Shown: positions 1-8,628 of the stretch, piece after piece
Layout of the letters: every line of letters starts with the position of its first letter
Position numbering within the stretch: position 1 is the first letter of the stretch
Source of the DNA: UBA7330 sp043554545
GTDB lineage: Bacteria > Bacteroidota > Bacteroidia > Cytophagales > Cyclobacteriaceae
Direction: 5' to 3'
Assembly: GCA_043554545.1 (NCBI GenBank)
Contig: CP121337.1
Location: 2,666,001 to 2,730,000 of the forward strand
DNA: 64,000 nucleotides
The notes under the pieces: model-generated
What the model was told of the DNA's origin: nothing
The model's database searches: none
The model's input: only the letters and a program-made list of their open reading frames with translations
Translations under genes and position numbers: made by a program

Positions 1-55
1 TTGGTTTTTCTTCTCCTGGTTCTCCTCCAAGAAAGGCAATAAATGATTTTAGCAA
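1..55 (-). CDS. Possible N-terminal tip of a leftward gene (partial)
   Basis: On the minus strand an open frame begins with TTG at 55 (preceded two codons upstream by an in-frame TAA) and runs off the window edge, giving MLKSFIAFLGGEPGEEKP. The lysine/hydrophobic start followed by a GEPGEEKP segment resembles the N-terminus of some large Bacteroidota membrane proteins, but only 18 residues are visible and no family can be named. The remaining 56-319 stretch is AT-rich and shows no other gene or clear terminator. The call could be chance; confidence is low. Confidence 0.3.
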   Translation of the reverse strand, partial: MLKSFIAFLGGEPGEEKP

Positions 56-319
56 GGCGGTTTATTTTTAATCAGTGATTAAAAATATATATAATTAGAA
101 TCTACTTCAACCCTAAAGGCTTTTTTTTTAACCATCAAGATGCTGATTCGCATAGATAAAACAAGACTAATATCCTGTTTTAAAGGTTTATAATGGTCTT
201 GACGTCTAAAATGAATGATTCTGGAGCGATGAGGTATTGTAAAGATAAATTTTAGTAAATCTGTTGAACAACGTAAAAATATTGTTATTTACCTGAAATA
301 ATCAGATAAGTCACCCCAA

Positions 320-1078
320 TTAATCGCTTGTACTTGCGCCTTTCCGTTTCAACTGAGCGTTATACTCCAACATATAAGCAATACTCACTGAAAGCATGTT
401 GTTTCGGTACTTTAAATTCTCGTAATAATCTGTAAAAGTAACATCGGGATTTATATTAAATCCCATGTTGGAATGTCCAAAACTGTAGCGAAAGTCAACC
501 TCCAGCCTGCCCCCTGCAGCAAGATCAATATAAGTACCTCCTCCAACTGTCAAAGCATACTGAAAGCGATTGGCACCTGGCAGAGCCAACTGATTCTCCC
601 GGGTTTTCTTCTCAGGATTAAAAACGACCGTATAATCAATTGGATCAACACTATCATCTAAGAACTCATCTAAGTCTATATATCCATTTCCACTCATCCA
701 ATAGCTTATTTTAGGCCCCCCGTTTACATAATAATGTACAGCTCCCTGGTTAAGACTCATTCTCAATTGTAAAGGAATGGAAATGAAATGATTATTTGTT
801 GTACTTAAAGCAGGAATATCATCACGATTGGTGACTTTTTTACCTATGCGTTCATAGGTTACTTCTGTTCTAAAGCTAAACCGATCACTGGAAGCATAAT
901 GGAATACAAAACCAGCTTGTATATTGTAATTAGGTACCAGCTTCACCGTATCGTCTTTATACTCTGAATCCTGATAAATATGATCAATCCGATGCCCTCC
1001 AATTTTGGGTCCGAACCAATACTGTGCATGGACAATGGATCCGGTTAATAAATAAAGACAAAGTGCTAAGATTTTCAT
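320..1078 (-). CDS. Outer-membrane beta-barrel protein (PorT-like OMP_b-brl family)
   Basis: The 252-aa product starts with a signal peptide (hydrophobic residues 3-17, cleavage likely after VHA, leaving a mature N-terminal Q). The rest consists of alternating amphipathic strands with aromatic girdles, for example YSFGHSNMGFNI and MLSVSIAYMLEY near the C-terminus, typical of the small eight-strand outer-membrane barrels that are abundant in Bacteroidota. No enzymatic motif is visible, so the substrate or role is unknown. It is monocistronic and divergent from the PorP-SPOR gene. A textbook Bacteroidota promoter lies about 30-60 bp upstream. The barrel fold is well supported by pattern; a specific function is not. 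Confidence 0.75.
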   Translation of the reverse strand: MKILALCLYLLTGSIVHAQYWFGPKIGGHRIDHIYQDSEYKDDTVKLVPNYNIQAGFVFHYASSDRFSFRTEVTYERIGKKVTNRDDIPALSTTNNHFISIPLQLRMSLNQGAVHYYVNGGPKISYWMSGNGYIDLDEFLDDSVDPIDYTVVFNPEKKTRENQLALPGANRFQYALTVGGGTYIDLAAGGRLEVDFRYSFGHSNMGFNINPDVTFTDYYENLKYRNNMLSVSIAYMLEYNAQLKRKGASTSD

Positions 1079-1105
1079 ACTACCTGATTACAAACGTAAT
1101 AATAG

Positions 1106-1136
1106 CAAAGATATTCTTAATGATGCAGTGGACAAA
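1106..1136 (-). promoter_or_regulatory. Bacteroidota sigma-A-type promoter of the barrel gene
   Basis: Read on the minus strand, TTTG (1136-1133) is followed by 19 nt and then TATCTTTG (1113-1106), an exact match to the Bacteroidota -33 TTTG / -7 TAnnTTTG pattern. The predicted start site is near 1099, which gives a leader of about 20 nt before the ATG at 1078. Confidence 0.7.
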
Positions 1137-1175
1137 TGCAAAATAATCTTATAAATCTTCAATAATTTAAGATAT

Positions 1176-1203
1176 TTTGTTTCAATTTGAAGTATTAGAT
1201 TTG
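1176..1203 (+). promoter_or_regulatory. Bacteroidota-type promoter of the PorP-SPOR/adhesin operon
   Basis: TTTG at 1176-1179 and TAGATTTG at 1196-1203 (exact TAnnTTTG) are separated by 16 nt, a little short of the usual 19. The predicted start near 1210 leaves a leader of about 35 nt before the TTG start codon at 1244. The site is divergent from, but does not overlap, the promoter at 1106-1136. Confidence 0.5.
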
Positions 1204-1243
1204 AAAGTAAATTATTTAATTAGCTTTCACAATTTCAGGTATT

Positions 1244-2890
1244 TTGGATAATCATAGGAAGAGCTTTATTAAAGCACTTACAATATTACTCTTTGTTGCG
1301 GCAGCAAACACCGCTTTGGCGCAACAACCACTTGTATACAATCAGTTCTTCATGAACCCTTACGTATACAACCCTGCCTATGCAGGTGTAGAAGGGCATA
1401 GTGTCCTTTTTTTAATGTATAAAAGTCAATATGGACGTATTGACGGAGCCCCAAGAACTTCTCACGCAAATTTCCATGTCCCTCTGAAGGGTGGAATTGC
1501 TTTTGGTGCCAGCGGTTACAATGAGACTCACGGATTATTGAGTACGATTTCGGGTAAAGTGACTGGAGGTTACCTACTTACAATTGATCGGGAGCACTTC
1601 CTTCGGTTTGGGCTCTCTATTGGTGCGGGGAATCACAGCATTAATGTATCTGAGTTTGATTCTCCTGATGACCCCGCATTCGCCAATATTGTTGATAATT
1701 CCTCTTTTATGGTTGGTGATTTTGGAATGACCTATCATTTCGGACATTTCAATATAGGATTTGCCATGCCTTCACTTTTCGGATACGAAGTATTTTCAGA
1801 AAACACTTTCTCTCCTATTTCAATCAAAGCTCATGAAAACATGTTGTTTAAAATGAATTATCGGGGACATGTAAACGATAACCTGGCATTTGAGCCACAC
1901 CTGATATATCGATATAATAAAGTATTACCGAATCAGTTTGAAGGAACAATGATCGTTCACCTTGCTCACATTATTTGGTTAGGTGGGACTTATAGACAAG
2001 ATGCAGGTGCTATTGCACTTTTAGGAGCAAAAATAAAGGAATCACTTGCCGTTGGACTATCTTATGAACTTGGCAACTTCAATTATACCAACCAGTTAGG
2101 GCCCTCTTATGAAATACATCTGGGGTATCACATAGGGGCCAAAAAAGACCATGCAGAACATGTATCCTCTTTTATAAAGAGTCATAGACTTTCTGCAGAA
2201 GAAAGAGCTGCAAATGAAGAGCTGGAACGACAGCGAAGACTTGATGCACTTGAAGCCGCCAGAAATGAACAATCAAGTGCTGATGAATTAACCATATTAC
2301 AGACTCCTGATGAGACTGCGCCTGTAAATGAACCAGCTGCACAGGAGCCAGTAGTGCAGGAACCAGTACAGGAACCGACAATTGAGCAGCCAGAAGTAGT
2401 CCCTCAGATTCAGGAACCTGTTCAACAGGAAACACCGGTCGAGCCATCGGTAACAGAGCAAATCATTGTAACTGAAGAGGTGACACCTGAACCTTCACAG
2501 GAGCCAGTAGAGGAAACCCCTGTAATTGCGGATCCGGTAGAAGTTGAAAAAGGTGACCCTTTACTTACTCAGGATTTTAGAACGCATGATGAAATTGCAC
2601 AATCTGATACCCCCATGGAAGTTAGACGTGGTAGTCACTTACTCGAATTGCCTACAGGTAGCTATGTTGTGACCGGAGTATTTGAGTTTTTCGAAAATGC
2701 TGAAAAATACAGTGACGACTTATTTAATCGAGGTTTTCACGATGTAAAGGTTGGGTATTTATCTGCCAGAGGTTATTACTATGTAGTAGTCTACAGATCT
2801 GATAACTTGAAACCTGCGGAGACAGAAAGACAAAGAGTGAAGAGAATGTCAGGGTTATCAAAGGCATGGGTTTTAAAAGTGAATGAATGA
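1244..2890 (+). CDS. PorP/SprF-family outer-membrane protein with C-terminal SPOR-like domain
   Basis: The 548-aa protein starts at TTG, the only start that keeps a complete signal peptide (cleavage after ALA, about residue 26). Residues about 28-305 form a PorP/SprF barrel with the family hallmark YNQFFMNPYVYNPAYAG just after the signal. PorP/SprF proteins assist export or surface attachment of type IX secretion (T9SS) substrates. Residues about 330-455 are a low-complexity Pro/Glu/Gln/Val linker. Residues about 470-548 (GSYVVTGVFEFFENAEKY onward) resemble a SPOR-type domain, which in other proteins binds peptidoglycan stripped of stem peptides. The linker plus this domain is an addition of about 240 residues to a normal PorP of about 300 aa. 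The stop overlaps the start of the next gene (ATGA), so it is very probably co-translated with the secreted FG-GAP protein. The barrel call is strong; the SPOR call is moderate. Confidence 0.85.
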   Translation: MDNHRKSFIKALTILLFVAAANTALAQQPLVYNQFFMNPYVYNPAYAGVEGHSVLFLMYKSQYGRIDGAPRTSHANFHVPLKGGIAFGASGYNETHGLLSTISGKVTGGYLLTIDREHFLRFGLSIGAGNHSINVSEFDSPDDPAFANIVDNSSFMVGDFGMTYHFGHFNIGFAMPSLFGYEVFSENTFSPISIKAHENMLFKMNYRGHVNDNLAFEPHLIYRYNKVLPNQFEGTMIVHLAHIIWLGGTYRQDAGAIALLGAKIKESLAVGLSYELGNFNYTNQLGPSYEIHLGYHIGAKKDHAEHVSSFIKSHRLSAEERAANEELERQRRLDALEAARNEQSSADELTILQTPDETAPVNEPAAQEPVVQEPVQEPTIEQPEVVPQIQEPVQQETPVEPSVTEQIIVTEEVTPEPSQEPVEETPVIADPVEVEKGDPLLTQDFRTHDEIAQSDTPMEVRRGSHLLELPTGSYVVTGVFEFFENAEKYSDDLFNRGFHDVKVGYLSARGYYYVVVYRSDNLKPAETERQRVKRMSGLSKAWVLKVNE

Positions 2891-5800
2891 TGAAGTCTTT
2901 TCTAAGTACCTTATTGTTGTTTTTTGTTCTGATCGTTACAGCCCAACAACGACCTTTCATCAATAGCATTGATAAAATCTCAGCAACTGTAGGAGAAACG
3001 ATCACCATCAGTGGTTCAGGTTTTGACGCCAATTCAGCGAATTTAAAGGTGTTTTTTGGTGCTGGAATGGGTACCATTACCAGCTCTACTAGTTCACAAA
3101 TCAAAGTGACCGTTCCAGCCAATGCAACTTATGCCCCCATCACAGTAGTCAACACCAATACCAACCTTGGTGGTAGCTCTTCCGAACTATTTTCTATCAG
3201 CTATGATGGAGGATCCTTTTTATCTTCGGGATTTGACGCTTTGGATGAAATTTCGACAGGAAGTAACTTTTCTTACGAACTATGTTTGTGTGATTTTGAT
3301 TTAGATGGTTTGTCAGATGTGGGTGTTACACACAGAAGTAGCCAGGAAGTTCGGTTATTTCAAAATCAGAGTACGGTAAATACGACCAGTTTTGCTGAAA
3401 TGGGATCCATTACGATTGCCGACAATAATTTTAGATCTACAGGCATTGATTGTGGCGACCTTGACATGGATGGACTCCCTGATCTGGTTTTTGCGTCCAA
3501 CATCGGTAATAACCCAGTCCAAATATATTTTTATGAAAATGTCGGCGGAGGGGGCATCTCTTTTACCCAAAGACAAAGTCTGACTTTGCCGCTTAATGGC
3601 ACAGAAGTTAGGACTCCAAGAAAATTAAAATTAGCAGACATAGATGGAGATGGCTTGAAAGACCTCGTGATCGGTAGTGAAAGCGATAATTCCTTTTTCA
3701 TCTACCTGAATAATTATAGTGGTGGAAACTTATCGTTCAACTCCACTCCAGTGCGCATTGCGGTGTCAGGATTAGCTGATGCAGGTACCATCGATATCAA
3801 AGACATGAACAATGACAATTTACCTGATTTGGCTATAATTGCCTTTGATGAAGCCAATCAACCGCTGGCTTTTCTAAAAAACACCAGTTCACCAGGAAGT
3901 GTAAGTTTTACCTCAACCGTTATCAATTCCCTAGAACAACGAAATTACACATTCATTGGGGACTTAAATGATGATTCTTATCCTGAAATAATCACATCCA
4001 ATTCATTCTCAAATAGAATTTCTATATTTCAAAATACAACGAATGTTAGGGGTAGTAACATCACCTTCAATTCATCACCTACCATCCTAACAAATATTCA
4101 ATCTACCTGGGGTATCAGCATGGGAGACATGAATGGTGACGGATTACCAGATTTGGTTGTAAGTAGTGGACCCCAGGGTGTTCGGGTAATTATAAACACA
4201 TCAAGTGGTGGTACTATTTCTTTTGCCACTCCCACACTGCTTGCTTCTAGTGGGACTGAAATTGTGCGTAATCTGAAAACAGGAGATTTAAATGGTGATG
4301 CCAAACCTGATGTAATCTTTACCTACAACAGTACTTCCGGTGCACCCGGTAAGCTTGGTGCCTTCATCAACCGCAATTGTTACGAACCCGTCATTTCTCC
4401 ACCCGACCTCACTTTCTGTCTAAATGATCCATTCACCCTATTTGCTACTAAATCAGCTGAATCAAGCTACAATTGGTCAATATCTTCAGGTACTGGTACC
4501 ATAACCCCGAATGGTGACAATGCTGATGTGACCATTACAGCAGGTACAACTGCTAGTATTAGTGTACAGATTACTCCTAATAATAACGGGAATGGCACCT
4601 GTACCAATGCGACAACCCAGGTTTTTACAATCACGAACGGGACGCCAACAGCCACTCCTACAATATCAGCCAGTGCTCCTAATGATGTATGTACAGGTGA
4701 AACTAATTTTACACTTTCAACAAGTGCTGGACTGGATAACTACTACTGGACACTACCTGATGGTTCTACGGGACCCAATCAAAATACACTCACAATCCCT
4801 ACACTGACAGCTGCGAACGCAGGTGTTTATTCCTTAAGAACACAAACAGGGTTAGGTTGTGTAAGTGACGAGGCCACTTATGAAGTAATTGTCAACGAAC
4901 CTCCATTTATTAACATCAACAACCAGAACCAGGACAACTTCTGCGATGGATCGACCATTACGCTGGAAGTTCCAGATTATCCAGGATTTACCTACACATG
5001 GGAAAGAAATGGAAGCACAGTTGCTGGTACAAACAATACATTGGATGTAACTACTTCCGGGACTTACCATGCAATCATAACTGATGGTACCTGTGAAAAT
5101 GTAAGCCCTGATTATGTGGTAACAGCTGTCCCTTCACCCGTTTCCAGTTTCAATACAAGTTTTAACGCTTCAAATATAACTGAGATTTGTCTGGATGTAC
5201 CATTAGATTTTACAGCAACATCCACGGGTACAGGTTCTTTTGCTTTGACATACGACTGGGATTTTGGTGATGCAACCTCAGGTTCTGGTTCTTCAACTTC
5301 ACACACTTATACCACTGCTGGTACATTCGATGTAACCTTAACAACCAGTTACACGGATATTGCTGGTTGTAGCGATCAGATTTTCCAAACAATCACTGTA
5401 ACTGATCAGGCCCCCGGAGACATTCCAATCACTGTAGTTGGAGGTTCGACAGAAAAGTGTCCAAGTGAAACATTGACAGTGCAACTGCCAGCAAATTATA
5501 TCTCCTACGACTGGTCATCTTCGGAAGATCCAGCTTTTACAGATACCGACTTTGAAGCTGAAGCTGTTACACCACGTGGAGTGAACCAGGTCACCCTGAC
5601 AGCAGATGTTGAAACTAACATTGGGTGTATGGTAACTGTTCAACAAACCATTGATAATTTTCCGAATTCAGGTATCGGTGTAGTGCCCTCACAATCTGAC
5701 ATTATAAATGACACTTTACAAATGCCCGAAGGGGTTCAGAATATAACCTTATCAGCAACAAATGCTGTTGGAGATTATATCTGGACTGTAGATGGCACAC

Positions 5801-6198
5801 AACTAGACATTGTTACTTCTGCGCTGGAAGTACGCCCAACCCAAAGAACTACAATTGTTGAGGTGACAGGTACCGATGCCAATGGATGTATGGAAACAAC
5901 AACTACTACCGTACTTCTTCCCGCAATCTTAGCGAGAAAAACGTTCTCCCCAAATGCTGATGGCCTGGGTTTTGACTGTTGGGAAATCCTTAACACCTCC
6001 AGCCTCGAAGGATGTACGGTCTACATTTTTGATAACCGGGGAAGACATATAGTGGTAGAAGACTCTCCCTTCATTGACAACTGCGTATGGGATGGAATGA
6101 CACAAGGTCAGCAAGCTCCTGAAGGAATCTACTATTTTGTTTTGAAATGTGATGATGAACAAAATAATTTAAACGGTACCATCACCCTCGCAAGATAG
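2887..6198 (+). CDS. Secreted FG-GAP/VCBS and PKD-domain protein with T9SS type B sorting domain
   Basis: The 1103-aa protein has a signal peptide (residues 1-19) and then an IPT/TIG Ig-like domain (about 22-105). A seven-motif FG-GAP/VCBS propeller follows (about 130-490), shown by calcium-loop motifs such as DFDLDGLSD, GDLDMDGLPD, ADIDGDGLKD and GDMNGDGLPD. Cysteine-paired Ig/PKD modules come next, one a clear PKD (WDFGDATSG with SHTYTTAGTFDVTL, about 768-842). The C-terminal module from about 1015 (FSPNADG, then IFDNRGR and APEGIYYFVLKC) is the gliding-motility-associated type B domain that directs T9SS export and surface attachment. It overlaps the PorP-SPOR gene by 4 bp, so that barrel is the likely dedicated partner. 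Cell-surface location is well supported; ligand unknown. Confidence 0.88.
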   Translation: MMKSFLSTLLLFFVLIVTAQQRPFINSIDKISATVGETITISGSGFDANSANLKVFFGAGMGTITSSTSSQIKVTVPANATYAPITVVNTNTNLGGSSSELFSISYDGGSFLSSGFDALDEISTGSNFSYELCLCDFDLDGLSDVGVTHRSSQEVRLFQNQSTVNTTSFAEMGSITIADNNFRSTGIDCGDLDMDGLPDLVFASNIGNNPVQIYFYENVGGGGISFTQRQSLTLPLNGTEVRTPRKLKLADIDGDGLKDLVIGSESDNSFFIYLNNYSGGNLSFNSTPVRIAVSGLADAGTIDIKDMNNDNLPDLAIIAFDEANQPLAFLKNTSSPGSVSFTSTVINSLEQRNYTFIGDLNDDSYPEIITSNSFSNRISIFQNTTNVRGSNITFNSSPTILTNIQSTWGISMGDMNGDGLPDLVVSSGPQGVRVIINTSSGGTISFATPTLLASSGTEIVRNLKTGDLNGDAKPDVIFTYNSTSGAPGKLGAFINRNCYEPVISPPDLTFCLNDPFTLFATKSAESSYNWSISSGTGTITPNGDNADVTITAGTTASISVQITPNNNGNGTCTNATTQVFTITNGTPTATPTISASAPNDVCTGETNFTLSTSAGLDNYYWTLPDGSTGPNQNTLTIPTLTAANAGVYSLRTQTGLGCVSDEATYEVIVNEPPFININNQNQDNFCDGSTITLEVPDYPGFTYTWERNGSTVAGTNNTLDVTTSGTYHAIITDGTCENVSPDYVVTAVPSPVSSFNTSFNASNITEICLDVPLDFTATSTGTGSFALTYDWDFGDATSGSGSSTSHTYTTAGTFDVTLTTSYTDIAGCSDQIFQTITVTDQAPGDIPITVVGGSTEKCPSETLTVQLPANYISYDWSSSEDPAFTDTDFEAEAVTPRGVNQVTLTADVETNIGCMVTVQQTIDNFPNSGIGVVPSQSDIINDTLQMPEGVQNITLSATNAVGDYIWTVDGTQLDIVTSALEVRPTQRTTIVEVTGTDANGCMETTTTTVLLPAILARKTFSPNADGLGFDCWEILNTSSLEGCTVYIFDNRGRHIVVEDSPFIDNCVWDGMTQGQQAPEGIYYFVLKCDDEQNNLNGTITLAR

Positions 6199-6215
6199 GC
6201 TTAGCTGTTGCATAG

Positions 6216-6801
6216 GTTCGTGTCCTCACGAACATAAATAAGGCTTCTAGGTCCGTGGGGACACAGACCATAGCGAAGGAGGATTCTTACGCCATTTTCC
6301 GTATCTTCTCATTTCAGATGTTGCATAAGTTCGTACCCTCACGAACCACTCACGAATTCCATATCATACCTTGGAGTTGGTATGTTTGCTCCGCATAGTT
6401 TCGTATCCTCACGAACATGAATGCTATTAAATGTAACTGAATGTAAATGAGGCTACGCAAAGGTTCGTGTCCTCACGAACCAACAAAATGACATGATAAC
6501 CTAAAAGAATATTCAGGTCCGTGGGGACACGGACCATAGCGAATGAGGACTCTACACACTCTTCCGTGTCTTCATTGCAGATATTGCATAAGTTCATGTC
6601 CTCACGAACATAAATGTAAGGTTCGTGTAGTCACTAAATAAAATTAAATGTGCCTGCATAAGTTCGTGTCCTCACGAACATAAACAAAATTATAAATGTA
6701 CTTGGCAGGGGTGTTGTCTCCTCACGAATCACTCACAAAGTCAATATCATACTTTGGAATTGGTGTATTTGTCTCCCGCATAGGTTCGTGTCCTCACGAA
6801 C
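6216..6801. repeat. Left arm of REP/BIME-like palindrome array around RAYT1
   Basis: Two palindrome types alternate. Type A, GTTCGTGTCCTCACGAAC (7-bp arms, TCCT loop), is exact or near-exact at 6216-6233, 6329-6346, 6398-6416, 6463-6480, 6592-6609, 6662-6679 and 6784-6801; degenerate halves lie near 6620 and 6715. Type B, GGTCCGTGGGGACACGGACC (8-bp arms), is at 6250-6269 (one mismatch) and 6516-6535. Almost every A copy is preceded directly by GCATAG or GCATAA, like the short tag beside E. coli REP hairpins. B copies are followed by ATAGCGAA. Spacers are irregular and themselves repeated. The array fills the whole gap between the FG-GAP gene and RAYT1 and holds no other gene. Confidence 0.85.
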
Positions 6802-6821
6802 AAGCAAAATGACATGACAAC

Positions 6822-7376
6822 CTAAAATTCCTCCCCCAAATGTCTTAAGAAACCAAATGTCCTATCACCTCTTTCGTAAAATGCAGCTGAGGAATATCTG
6901 TAATCACAAGGATCGGAAAATTTGCACCACACTTTTTGCAAAGGGTTGTTATGAATGTAATCCAATTTCTGGTAAGCAACACCTGGCGTGTATAATTCAA
7001 ATGCCAATGAATCTCTTTGCCAAAACTCATGGGACTTGTTGGATGCATTAACACAGTACGATTTTAGTTCAACCGGTGCCAACCTCCTCTTAAATTGATG
7101 CGCAGTGTGTTTTAAGAACGAAGCATTCGGCTTCTCTTTTCCATTCATTTCATTTAATTTCCAAATTAAATGGATGTGATTCGGCATGATCACAAACGCA
7201 AAAACATCCACAAGTTTCTTAGCTGTCAAAAAATTCAGAGATTCAATAATTATATCTTTAAATGAATCTTCTGCTAATAGCCAATACCAATTTCTAGTTG
7301 TAGCCGTCCAAAAATATATTTTCCCAAATTCGATATAAGATTTTCTATAACTATTTAATAATTCCATCATTTGCAA
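6822..7376 (-). CDS. REP-associated tyrosine transposase (RAYT1, IS200-like Y1 HUH family)
   Basis: The 184-aa protein carries the HUH motif as MPNHIHLIW (His67, His69) and a downstream catalytic tyrosine in DYIHNNPLQKVW (Tyr140), the standard layout of Y1 transposases of the RAYT type, which nick and rejoin hairpin-tagged single-stranded DNA. The C-terminal YRYSSAAFY segment is also typical. The coding frame is intact. It lies inside the palindrome array (arms 6216-6801 and 7451-8058), on the minus strand, and its stop is 20 bp from the nearest palindrome. There are no IS200/IS605 left and right ends and no tnpB, so a domesticated RAYT fits better than a mobile IS. Its natural substrate is presumably the GCATA-tagged palindrome, which is an inference from linkage. 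Confidence 0.85.
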   Translation of the reverse strand: MQMMELLNSYRKSYIEFGKIYFWTATTRNWYWLLAEDSFKDIIIESLNFLTAKKLVDVFAFVIMPNHIHLIWKLNEMNGKEKPNASFLKHTAHQFKRRLAPVELKSYCVNASNKSHEFWQRDSLAFELYTPGVAYQKLDYIHNNPLQKVWCKFSDPCDYRYSSAAFYERGDRTFGFLRHLGEEF

Positions 7377-7450
7377 TAAAATACAAATCTAAGTATTTGC
7401 AGTACCAACCAAAAGAACAAATTTTACCATGATCGTATCATCATTATAAA

Positions 7451-8058
7451 GATTCGTGCCTTCACGAACATGAATGAGGATTCTAGGTCCGTGGGGAGAC
7501 GGACCATAACGAATGAGGACTCACGCTATGTTCCGTATATTTATTTCAAATATTGCATAAGTTCATGTCCTCACGAACCACTCACGAATTCTATATCATA
7601 CCTTGGAGTTGATACGTTTATCTCCGCATAGGTTCGTGTCCTCTCGAACATAAATAAAATAATAAATGTACTTGGCAGGGGGGGGGGTTGTCTCCTCGCG
7701 AATCACTCACAAAGTCAATATCATACTTTGAGTTAGTATATTAGTCGCCGCATAGGTTCGTGTCCTCACGAACATGAGCATTGAATATTCAGGTCCGTGG
7801 GGACACGGACCATGGCGAAGGGGGATTCTTACGCACTCTTCGGTATCTTCATTGCAGATATTGCATAGGTTCATGTCCTCACGAACATAAATGCGAGGTT
7901 CGTGTACTCACTAAATAAAATTAAATGTATCTAAATGTACCTGATGCATAGGTTCGTGTCCTCACGAACATAAATAAGGCTTCTAGGTCTGTGGGGACAC
8001 GGACCATAGCGAAGGGAGTTGGTATGTTTGCTCTGCATCGGTTCGCGTCCTCATGAAC
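7451..8058. repeat. Right arm of REP/BIME-like palindrome array around RAYT1
   Basis: Type A palindromes occur at 7451-7469, 7561-7578, 7632-7649, 7756-7773, 7869-7886, 7952-7969 and 8041-8058, with a degenerate half near 7896. Type B copies occur at 7486-7505, 7792-7811 and 7986-8005. Most A copies again follow GCATAG or GCATAA. Large pieces repeat the left arm in the same orientation: 7486-7649 matches 6250-6416, and 7650-7773 matches 6684-6801. After the B copy at 7986 the unit jumps from the GCGAAGG segment straight to a GGAGTTGGTATG segment, which looks like an internal deletion. A run of ten G is present at 7678-7687. Confidence 0.85.
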
Positions 8059-8628
8059 ATGAATGCGGCATATCAAGGTACAATGGAAGGCCAACCATAG
8101 CAAAGGTCTTGTTTCTAATAATCCCATACGTAACAGATGATCATCAAACTGTACAATATATTACCTGATATATTTTTTGAGTACTAATCAGCTAGAACTC
8201 ATTGAAATAAGGAGTCAAATAAATTATTTTGGTATATTTTGGATTTATTTTCCAACACATAATTGATCCCTGAATAGATACAATTTAAGACATTTTATTA
8301 GAAAAATATTTCTGATTTTTATCATAATTCAAATTCTTTATTTCACTTTATCAAGACAATTGTATTGGTATTATACAATTTATTGTTGATTAAATCCATT
8401 ATTAAGCAGTCAATTAATAACACGGTAAATGGCAAAAACTTATGCCATTATTGGCTTTTTATGTAGATTTGAACGGGTTACTTAGCCTATTTGTGGCGTA
8501 TTTATTGATAATAGATAAAATGTATCCACTGTATGCACGTTGACATTATAAAAATATCGCCAAAAAACAGTCTACTTAAGCTCATGTGGAGGGCATACGT
8601 TCACATTCACCTCATCACCTACATCTAA
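8059..8628. other. AT-rich non-coding leader before the giant adhesin gene
   Basis: About 570 bp with no credible gene. It contains small inverted repeats (ATTGTAT at 8359-8365 with ATACAAT at 8373-8379; ATGGCA at 8429-8434 with TGCCAT at 8443-8448). A weak promoter-like pair, TTTG at 8468-8471 and TATTTG at 8488-8493, lacks the two spacer bases of the TAnnTTTG form. If that is the promoter, the adhesin mRNA has a leader of about 130 nt. Confidence 0.4.

Noticed and set aside
6822..7376. IS200/IS605 insertion sequence
   Set aside because: No recognisable left/right ends, no tnpB, and the gene lies inside an array of small palindromes, which fits a RAYT better.
6216..8058. CRISPR array
   Set aside because: The repeats are self-palindromic, spacing is irregular, the spacers are themselves repeated, and no cas gene is nearby.
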